From Nipponacmea schrenckii (lineage: Eukaryota > Mollusca > Gastropoda > Lottiidae): 64,000 bases of DNA. The notes beneath the pieces were generated by a model. It was given only the letters and a program-made list of their open reading frames with translations, was not told the origin of the DNA and ran no database searches. Shown one piece after another: positions 22,794 to 32,800 of the stretch. Every line of letters begins with the position of its first letter. Position 1 is the first letter of the stretch. Made by a program: the position numbers and the translations under genes. Location of the stretch: NCBI GenBank assembly GCA_030562195.1, contig JAUJPP010000003.1, positions 34,044,602 through 34,108,601 on the forward strand, written 5' to 3'.

Positions 22794-25295
22794 ATGTATA
22801 TCTTGGCATGTTTCGTTAAAATTGTAATATTATTAACCGTTAATTTGCTTATGGTGAGTGGATATCAGCCACCATTTCCAGGTGAGAGTTATCTCGTATA
22901 CACTGTACTAGATTACAAATAAAATATGTCGATACTCCATCGCATGCCTTGAACGAAATGAAAAGTTTGGTATGGGTGAAACAATTACTGCTTAAAATCA
23001 GATTTGATGGCTAAGCAACACTGTTTTCTTTAAATGTAAGGACACGTCTAAGAGCACACAATACCCATAAAGTGCCCTTTCTTTCGTAACATGGTTTTCA
23101 ATGCAATATTCCACCCCTTATTTACATTTGACTGTCATAGATTAAGCAGATTACACGGGTTTTTTTTATGCTATTATTGTGTACTTTGGTCTAATATAAC
23201 ATCGACCTAATTCTGTCTTAAATTTGTTTCAGTTATAGATATTAAAGATTCTAATGGAAATGCCATCCAAATTCACAACAGATGGAATTGTTATGCCTTG
23301 TTTGTCAAAGATGTGGTATGTACCGATTCTGGACAATACGTGGCACCGTTAACTTACCTTTATGGTATCAAACCTATGGTATTTCAAAACAATCATAATT
23401 GTTCTAAAAACAATCCCTCCGTGCTTCCGAAAGAATGTTGTGAACCTGAAAGTAACGACTGTATATTTGGGTCGACCAAAGATATCATACAGGTTTGGGA
23501 GAATTGTGGATATAAAAGTCATTGTCCCAGTCTCACAGGTGAGCGAACCTCAATAAAAGAAGGTGAAGATCATACTTGTTCCAAGGAGTTTATAACAGAG
23601 AATGATATTTCTACGAGTCAATATTCTTATCTAATGTATGCTTGTTTACCAGGTGAGTATACTAGCATAATTTATAGGAATCTCTTTAAGTTATTACAAA
23701 CGCATAATTATATTTGACTGCAGCATTATAGAAGCATGTTACCGATATGGATAAATTACGACGTGTTTGTCTAACATATTAAAAAAAAGTATATCCTTGT
23801 TATATTGTGCTTCATTGACTCCCATGATATAAAAGCTCGACAAATCTGGTCCTATCTGTTCCTCAGACGTGACATGGATTGAGGGCAAGGGCCACAAATT
23901 TGCTATTATGAGCTTACTTCCCCGATGTAAAATGATATTTTGAAAGTGTGAGGGAGGTGGGGGTGTCATTATAATGTGGCCGTATATTGTCGTCACCCTT
24001 ATCCGTCAGTCCATACGTCTGTCCACATTTGGCGACTGTTTTCAACTGATTTGAATGAAATTGGCGTTATGAGATCTTGGTCAAGTTCGAATTTGCCAAT
24101 ATTTGGACGATATTTCTCTGAATGGTTTTCTGAGTTATTGCCCTTAAATAAGTAAAAGCACATCAAAATGTAATTTGTGAACTCAAAAGTTTTCATCCGA
24201 ATTAAATTAAATCTAGTGTGATCATGTTCATGTATATTGATAAGGTTTTGGACTAGGTCATAATATTGTGGTTCATTTCGACAAATAATGTTGGAGCCTC
24301 AACCAGTGTTAAAACGACTTTATCCAACTTGAAGACCGACTATCAACTCAAATTGTCTCTTCACGTGGATAAAGCATTGTCTCTTCACATGGATAAAGCA
24401 TATTGTCTCTTCACATTGATAAAACAGGTGCTTGTGGATCAAAGATCAATTTATATTTTTGTTATTCTTGCAACCAATACCTGTACCTTGCAGTCAATTC
24501 TTGGATTAATTTTCAATTTGTTTTTCCAGAGAAAATGGAAGTGAATTTTGATGGTGGTAATGGTAAAGGAAAGGCGTTGTTATTAAAAGCTACAGAAACT
24601 AGCTTTAACACTGGTATAAAACTACAGTGTCATATTAATACAGATAATAACGGTGTAATAGTTCAGTTTGTAGATGTCAGACTTTGTTATGAGAACAATG
24701 GAGTCTGTGATCAAACCCTTACATTTTACAAGAATGGGAAAGCAGCGAAACCGTTGAACACTGGTTCAAAATTTGGGTTGGAACCTTGGCAATCATCGCC
24801 TGGTCAAGCAAACGTGACAATCACCTTTGAAAGACAGTCCCCAACAACCAAATTTTATATTTTACTTTATATAACTAGCTTTAAGAAAGGTAAGTGATTA
24901 ATGTAACATGTGTATCTCAGTCAGTTGCATGTTTAGTTGAAGCCAGAAGGCTCAATTTCAAAAGTTTTATATTTTTACATCAAAAGCCATTATTAAACTT
25001 CTTGGCTTGTATGAACCCGCCTACAACAACCTGTATAAAATTTTACAGATAGTCGACGTGTTTTGTTCCTTGGATATTTCAAAATAATAGTTTTACCTCT
25101 GCTCTAATCGTCAGGACAACATCAGAAAGGCTACTATATAGTCCCTTACTAGCAAATTCACCCAAACGTGTAGATTCAGAAATGAAATTCAGTTTTTAAG
25201 CGAGATAATTGTAAATCATTTGATTATTATCAGGAACCAGTGATATGGAAATCAAATGTGATCAACCTATACCGTTTGAACGAATAATCGGTTAA
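22794..25295 (+). CDS. Truncated, predicted secreted paralogue of the SUEL-like membrane protein
   Basis: Function not recognised. Exons: 22794-22881 (signal peptide, MYILACFVKIVILLTVNLLM), 23233-23652, 24530-24889, 25234-25295; 930 nt, 309 aa. Exon 2 is Cys-rich and resembles a SUEL/rhamnose-binding lectin domain (YGIKPMVF..., VWENCGYKSHCPSL..., SQYSYLMYACLP). Exon 3 is a beta-rich block (LLLKATETSFNTGIKLQCHI). Exons 1-3 have the same architecture as the minus-strand gene at 26887-35331, with about 95% protein identity over exons 2-3, and introns also match in part. Exon 4 starts identically (GTSDMEIKCDQPIP), then runs into unrelated sequence reading FERIIG and a stop at 25293-25295. The Thr-rich stalk, TM and tail are therefore missing. 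It could be a working soluble form or a decaying copy. Confidence 0.75.
23960..24110. repeat. Fragment of a dispersed repeat in intron 3
   Basis: gtggccgtatattgtcgtca and the following ccgtcagtccatacgtctgt resemble, in the opposite orientation, the ends of the family seen at 47090 and 55480 (ggacggac... and atatacgtccacat). It is diverged. Confidence 0.4.
24352..24426 (+). repeat. Three 24-25-bp tandem copies in intron 3
   Basis: The unit ttgtctcttcacatggataa plus agca is repeated three times just upstream of exon 24530-24889. Confidence 0.85.
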
Positions 25296-25712
25296 CCGAC
25301 AACGGGTAGGAATTCCTTAGGTTACCAGGTCTGATTTGAGATGGTTAACCGTGAAATTTGGAATGTGAAAAATTGTATGACCTATTCTTTGATAAATAAA
25401 CATCTTAAACATGTATTAATTTTTTGATTGAATTTGAATTTGATTGAATAATTCAGAAATTCAACTCGAAAGGTATCAATTATTTAAACACCTGTCACAG
25501 AATTAAATTTTTGTAGTCAACGTTATGAAGCCTTTTTTTTCTTCTTCCGGGTACCCATTTTCACTTTACTGCAGTTTAGTTTAGGCTTAGTTACCACAGC
25601 AAATCTTGCTCTTATCATCCTTAGTAATTAACCGGGATTTACCGGATAACAGAAGGTTATCCGGTTATAAGTATTCACTAACCGTTTCAACAGCAGGACA
25701 GCGATAATATAA
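25274..25712. mobile_element. hAT-like DNA element remnant inside the exon
   Basis: It starts right where homology with the intact paralogue's exon 4 ends. It begins gtttgaacgaataatcggtt with aaccg, and ends with ...ggttataagtattcactaac followed by cgtttcaac, a rough inverted match. CGGTTAACCG/CGAATA ends are typical of hAT-type elements. The terminal inverted repeats are imperfect, so the class is uncertain. Confidence 0.45.
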
Positions 25713-25751
25713 TATATTAATTTTAATATAATTTTAATTGCCCAATTGCTT

Positions 25752-26220
25752 TAGTTAAAGACAGAATCAAAGAGAATTTCAAGCAAAAATGTCATTCCGA
25801 TCTTATTGAATCTCCCAAATCAAATAATCTTTACATACATATCGCCGAGTCATTTCAACTTCAACCCTACCTGACCAAACCTATCTATAACTCCTACTTG
25901 ATTAATATAGCCAAAATACGTCTGTCTTCCCATAATTTAAATATAGAAAACGGTCGTTATAAGCAAGAAAAAAGATGTCAAAGATTTTGTATCAGTTGCT
26001 TAGAGAAAGGAATTGAAGATATTGAAGACGAATTTCATTTCATTCTTTATGTCCATTATATTCAGAACTGAGAAGGAAATATATTAAATCATATTATTGT
26101 ACACATGCTAATATTATAAAATTTACATTATTACAATCTTTTTGAAAGCGTCAAACAAAATTAGAGAAGAGTAATTTAAAATTTGTTGAACTTTTATATT
26201 TATCTCTATATATAAAATCA
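25752..26220 (+). mobile_element. 3' fragment of a non-LTR retrotransposon ORF2
   Basis: The plus frame reads NNLYIHIAESFQLQPYLTKP, KIRLSSHNLNIENGRYKQEK, and a Cys/His motif CISCLEKGIEDIEDEFHFIL, then shifts frame into CPLYSELRRKYIKSYY. This pattern is typical of the C-terminal tail of animal LINE polymerases. It has a frameshift and stops, and is dead. Confidence 0.7.
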
Positions 26221-26230
26221 TAAACCTGTT

Positions 26231-26886
26231 ACACTTCTCTAGTAATTATGTTGATTATAATAATTCATTACTGTATTTTTATAATTTCTAAACAAAGAAA
26301 TATTATGAAATATTTTATATGGAAATATCGTGGAATATGTGTGTTAATATCAATTATGTATTTCGTTTAATGGTGTGCATATTTGTATGTATTTGTATTT
26401 TCTTAAATATCGTAGAATATTATGTATTTACTATCAATTATTTATTTTTTATATTTGTGTGTATATTTCCATGTACTCTGTATTTACTGATGTATTATTT
26501 TGGTATCTGATAGTAGAAATGCTCAAAGAAAATAAATAATTGAATTGATATTAACCTGTTTTCCTTTAGTTTAATTTTAATAAATTAATTTTAATCAATT
26601 AATCAAACTTATCGATTATAGTTTATTCAAGCAAAAATTACGGGGTTAATACATTAGTTCAATGGGCGTCCCAAGCCCTTGCGCTGACAGGCCTAAATAC
26701 AGAATTAACACACATATTGCCCCGTCAAATCTTAAGTAAATAAACAGATAATTTTATGATATTTGCGTAAATTGGTAACTAAAAACATATTTAATAAACA
26801 AAAAACAAAAAACACTAATGCTGTCCTTCCCAGGAAAAATTATTATGGTTGCTTAGTATTGCCACAGTGGATAATGCGGCATCGCT
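26231..26886. other. AT-rich spacer and 3' UTR of the minus-strand gene
   Basis: No coding sequence is supported. A possible minus-strand poly(A) signal (plus tttatt, 26622-26627) lies about 260 bp after the stop codon at 26887. Confidence 0.4.
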
Positions 26887-29800
26887 CTATAGAAGGGTGT
26901 TATCACCCTCCCCAGAGGGTCCCAATTCGTGAAGTGACCCCCTTAAAGTTTCAGTTGCTAGAGAGTCTAATACCGTTTTAAGTTGTTCCTTAAATTCTTG
27001 AGAGCCTACTTTATATGTAGCCTCTTCACCGTTTTGGCCACAATGCCTAAGAATTTCGACAGCAAAATCTGGCTGATCATCTAATTTCTTCAGCAGAATT
27101 TGTATCAGTGCAGCTCTGGACGATGCGCCTTCCTCTTCTACAATTTCATAAGATGCTACACTTGTTTTTTTCTTTCGCCGACGTCGTTTTCGTTCAGCCA
27201 CCTGAGAAACCGAATCTCCGCTCTCAATATTATCAGTAACAACTGAAGGTTGACTGATTGCGCCAACTGGTCCAAGCCGAGGATATTTAGACATTTCTAC
27301 TGCTCTTGACTTCATATTGTGTTCCACTTTTCGTTTGTTTCTGGAGAAAAGAAATGAATATGCCTAAGGTATTCTCCTACCTTCACTACACAGGGGATAC
27401 TTGTACAGTTTGATATTGGTGTAGGCTATAGTTTCACAGATTCGAGCAAGAAAAAATTAATCAGAAAACCCTTTTAAATGCAATTTTTTAAAATGCAAAT
27501 CAACGTGACGTAAAGGAGCTAAAATCACTTTCAGCATAAGTGATAGTGACGTCACGAAAGGCTTAGTTATAGTTATAGTAGAATTACAGGAACCACATAA
27601 AACTGATGGAACCGATGTACAAAAACAAATTTGAAAACCTTTTTACAATGCCTTTAATATGATTTATATAACTATGTGTAATTTACTGTTTTTGAATTCA
27701 TAAAATGCGCATATGTGTATAATGGAAAAACAAACACTAAAAACAAAGTTCAAGTTATATCACAAAGTGGGAAAACAGTTCAAATTATATTACTGTACTG
27801 TTGTTAAACGTTTCGGCAAAACACCTTCTTCAGAAACACATGTATATATTTTTACCTGCGATGTTTATATCTACAGTGACAAACAAAAGATGCTAAAATA
27901 ATTCCAGCTACTCCTGCTCCCGCAATCTCACCGTCTAAAATAAAGAAATAAAATAATAGAGAGTGAGCGAGATTCCTGTTGTTGGTCCAACAATCCTCTC
28001 ATTAATAATAATAATAAACTCTTTATTTCCTGTCTAACATTCAGTCCTTGGGAACAATACATTGTCTAAAATAAACACGAAAACTATAAAAAAAAAATAT
28101 ACGAAAATTATGAACGTACATTTGATAAGTTGTTCTTTTAATGTCTGATCTTCACTTTTTTGTGTCACTCCTGGTAATCTTGTAGTGGGTTCTACAAAAT
28201 AAATATATTTTATATTAATTACATATGGATCTACGAAGGTGTTTAAGTCATTTAGATGTTATTAAAACGTTAATCCCATTAATCCATATCAAAGGTTGCC
28301 GCTTTTAAAATAGTTAATTCTGATGAGTCGGCGAAATAGGAAGACACCAAAACTTTGATACTATCACAGGTTGGGTCGACTTTTCTCATAATTTAGGACT
28401 ACCCTACACCAAGTCCAACCGTATCCACACGTTCGTAATAGCCTCGCATTGTGAAGATGGTTTAGGTGCCGCGGTGGTTCAGTGAATTAGGCGCTTGCTC
28501 GCTAACCTGAAGGTCCAGGTTTCAATCCCGGTATATGTCGAAATGAACTTTCGGGTTTTTCAGCCAGGTTTCCCCTTGTCTGTGATGCAGGTCGGATGGA
28601 CTGACATGGCAAAAGGGTCTAGTCTTTCGGTTCGGACAATAAACCGAGGACCCGTACGTGTGCTACAGGCTATGCACGTTAAAGGTCCCTTGACAGTTGG
28701 AAATCGCAAAAAAGTAAGGCTACTGCCGCTGTCCTCGCAAAATTTCTCTCATTGCACTCTGCATGGCGTTTTCCATCTTCATTAGCCCATAAGGTGGAGA
28801 AGAGTAGGACGTAAAACTCCATTCATTTCATTTCATTTGTTAAGATGGTTAATTATTACCCTCAGAATGTGGACTTAGAGTTTCTGTTGATTGTCCTGTC
28901 TCTGTTGATTGTCCTGTTATTGTTGATGCAGCTGTAGTTGTTGTTGGTGCACCTGTAGTTGTTGTTGTGGTTGTTGTTGTTATTGGTATAGGTTGATCAC
29001 ATTTGATTTCCATGTCACTAGTTCCTGAAAGTAATAAAATGAAGCAAGATTATCTTGATTATCAGTATAAATACAGCACCTGGAGAGTTTAATCAGATAC
29101 CATTTTTTTTTTTAAATTTTTCTACCAATTTTTTTTGTTTCATGCTGAACTGAATTTGCTTGTAAGCGACGATAGAAGACTTTTTTGGTGTTAAAAAAGA
29201 TAACTGTAAATAAACAAGGAACACAAGGGAATAAATTTTGGTATAACACACGTCTAACTGTAAATAAACAAGGAACACAAGGGAATAAATTTTGGTATAA
29301 CACACGTCTTTAATAACGTACCTTGTTATTAGAGAAGTGTGTCATACCGTTATTTATTCCCTTGTGTTCCTTGTTATATTTTTGAGACTTCAAAATCTGT
29401 ATCAGATTTACTGCTTGTTTTGCTCAACGATCCCCTCGACACTCTCCATGGCTATCTATAGCTAACCCCTGGTCGATCGAGGTATGGACTTATCCTACTC
29501 AATACTATCTTACCTTAACTGGTCTATTCCTTCTAGGATCTTACTATGTGGTGAAATACATTCAAACCCTGGACCAACTACAAGAAACTTAACCATCACA
29601 CACCTAAATATTCGCAGTCTTACAAACAGTCTTGATCAAATTACCCTTGAACTGGGCGACTGTGATGTAATTAATAACCCTCTCTGAAACTTGGACGACA
29701 TCTGATCAGTTACCTTCCTCACTTTCACTAGTAAATTTCCACCCACCAAACCTATGTAGTCGTGATCCAGGCAAAGTTGGCGGTGGTGTTGCTATATTCA

Positions 29801-32800
29801 TCAAAAACACGATCTTTCAGAAACAACGCACTGACCTTTCTATCGCTAGTTTGGAAGCTGTATGGGTTGAAATTATCGTCAATAAACAAAACTTTCTTAT
29901 TGGTTCTTTCTATAGGGCGCCAAATTCGTTAGTTGCATACTGGGAACTGGTTCGAGAGAGTATCTCACAGGCCACAGCTGAATGCAAACCAGTTATCATT
30001 CTTGGTGACCTAAATGTCAACTTTCTTTCCACGAAAACCGGGCATCTACATGAAATCATCCAAGATTTTGACCTCACACAGTGCATTGATGGACCAACCA
30101 GAATAACTGAGAAGTGCTCTTCACTCCTGGACATAGCTCTCGTTTCTTGCCCAAACCTCATCCAACACTCTGGAATTTTTGGTTCCCTGCATAAGTGATC
30201 ACTGTCCCATTCGTATCTCATTACGCGTATCATGTACGACACACCAATCTTACAAACGTACGATCTGGAACTACTCTGTTATACACCCTCCAGACATCGC
30301 TGCTTTCTTCCAAGAATTCAATTGGAACAATTTATTCGAACGATATCTAGATCCTAATAGCCTAGCTGAAGCAATTTCTTCTAAACTGGTGGATGGCATT
30401 CACACCTTTGTACCCCATAAAGAAGTTACTATTAGAGTGAAAGACCCACAGTGGATGAATGGCTATATTCGGCGTATTCTGTGCAAACGAAACCGCGGAT
30501 CCACAAACATGCTAAACTCTTTAACTCGCCAAATGCATGTTCCGAGTTTCGAAGGTTCAGAAACTTTGTCACATCCGAAACTCGTAGAGTCAAGTTGGAA
30601 TACCACACGAAATTAGATGACAAAATAAACGACTGTAAATTCAACGACAAAAACTGGTGGAAGCCTGTCAAATCTTTTGCACTGAAACACAATGCTATTC
30701 CACAAGCCTTCCCCTCTATGCTTACAAAAAAACGGCATCATCGATGATGACCACGAAAAAGCCGAAGTACTCAAACAATACTTCATAAGTCAATCCAAAC
30801 TACCGAACCCTAGCCAAACCCCACCAAAATTACTACCAAGTTCTATCGAAATCGAACAACCTATCTACACTCCAAGCGATGTCCATGATATACTGATCTC
30901 CTTGGATACAAACAAAGCCTGTGGAAGAGACCATATAAATAATTCCATCTTAAAACTGTGCTGTAAATTCCTATCCACTCCGTTGTCGTGTTTATTCAAT
31001 TATCTCCAAAATTCGTTTGGAACAACTGCTCACTTCGAGATGCTCAACGCCTCGAGAATCTCCAACTTGACGCATTACGAACCATTTCAGGCCTCACACG
31101 GGGCACATCTCACAAGATTCTATATGAAGAAACTGGCTTCTTACCCCTAAAAACCCGACGCTATCGACATAAGCTAACTCTCTTCTATAAAATGATACAC
31201 CACCTAGCACCGCCGTATCTAAATATATTAGTTCGTCGCTCAACTGGTGAAATTCATACCCACGACACCCGTAACCCAACTGAACTACGACCACCTTTCT
31301 GCCAGCATACCCTTTTCCATGAATCTCTTCTTCCCTCCACGACTCGTGATTGGAATAATCTTCCAGGGAACACCAAAGGAGCTACATCCATTAACTCATT
31401 TAAACAACAGCTAAAAATAAAAGATATGCGGATCCCTAGCCACTTTTATCATGGTGATCGAGCATCAGAAATAATTCACTGTAGAATTAGGAACAGTATG
31501 AGTGAACTCACACGTTTGCTCGACACCTTACTGATGATCCATCATGTCCAAGTGGCCACTCTTTCGAAAATGCTGAGCACTTCTTTCTTTACTGTCCTCG
31601 TTACCACACTCAACGTTCCAAGACTCTTCATACTCTCCCAATTTATCTTCTAGATATCAAGTTACTTCTACATGGATCCCCGGATCTTAGTCCTGATGAG
31701 AACACGACTATAGTCAGCATTGTCCATGAATATATCAAACTAACACATCGTTTCAAAGCATAGTCGTTTTAGTTGATTCAAGACAGTTTTAATTACCATC
31801 GTTCGTCCTATTGAGGCTTACCTGATCTATTATTGTTAGTCCTATTGAGGCTCACCTGATCTATTATTGTTCGTCCTATTGAGGCTTACCTGATCTATTA
31901 TTGTTAGTCCTATTGAGGCTCACCTGATCTATTATTGTTAGTCCTATTGAGGCTCACCTGATCTATTATTGTTCGTCCTATTGAGGCTTACCTGATCTAT
32001 TATTGTTAGTCCTATTGAGGCTCACCTGATCTATTATTGTTATTCCTATTGAGGCTCACCTGACCTATTATTGTTAGTCCTATTGAGGCTCACCTGATCT
32101 ATTATTGTTAGTCCTATTGAGGCTTACCTGATCTATTATTGTTAGTCCTATTGAGGCTCACCTGAACTATTATTGTTAGTTCTATTGAGGCCTACCTGAT
32201 CTATTATTGTTCGTCCTATTGAGGCGCACCTGATCTATTATTGTTAGTCCTATTGAGGCCTACCTGATCTATTATTGTTCGTCCTATTGAGGCTCACCTG
32301 ATCTATTACTGTTAGTCCTCTTGAAGCTTACCTGATCTATTATTGTTCATCCTATTGAAGCTTACCTGATCTATTATCGTTAGTCCTATTGAGGCTCACC
32401 TGATCTATTATTGTTAATCCTATATAGGCTCACCTGATCTATTATTGTTCGTCCTATTGAGGCTCACCTGATCTATTATTGTTCGTCCTATTGAGGCTCA
32501 CCTGATCTATTATTGTTCGTCCTATTGAGGCTTACCTGATCTAATATTGTTCGTCCTATTGAGGCTCACCTGATCTATTATTGTTCGTCACATTGAGGCT
32601 TACCTGATCTTTTATTATTCGTCCTATTGAAGGTTACCTGATACAAATCGTCCCTCCAACTGAGGCTTTCCTGATCTGATCTAGTATTCTTATCTCGTCT
32701 CTATTGTTCGTTTGATATCGACTGTCGTATCGTTGAGGCTTACCTGATATATTATTGTTCGTGCTATTGAGGCTTACCTGATCTATTTTTTTGTTCTTTT

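Noticed and set aside
30988..31653. 221-codon frame as a cellular gene
   Set aside because: It is the C-terminal tail of the broken non-LTR retrotransposon, continuing from its endonuclease and RT fragments.
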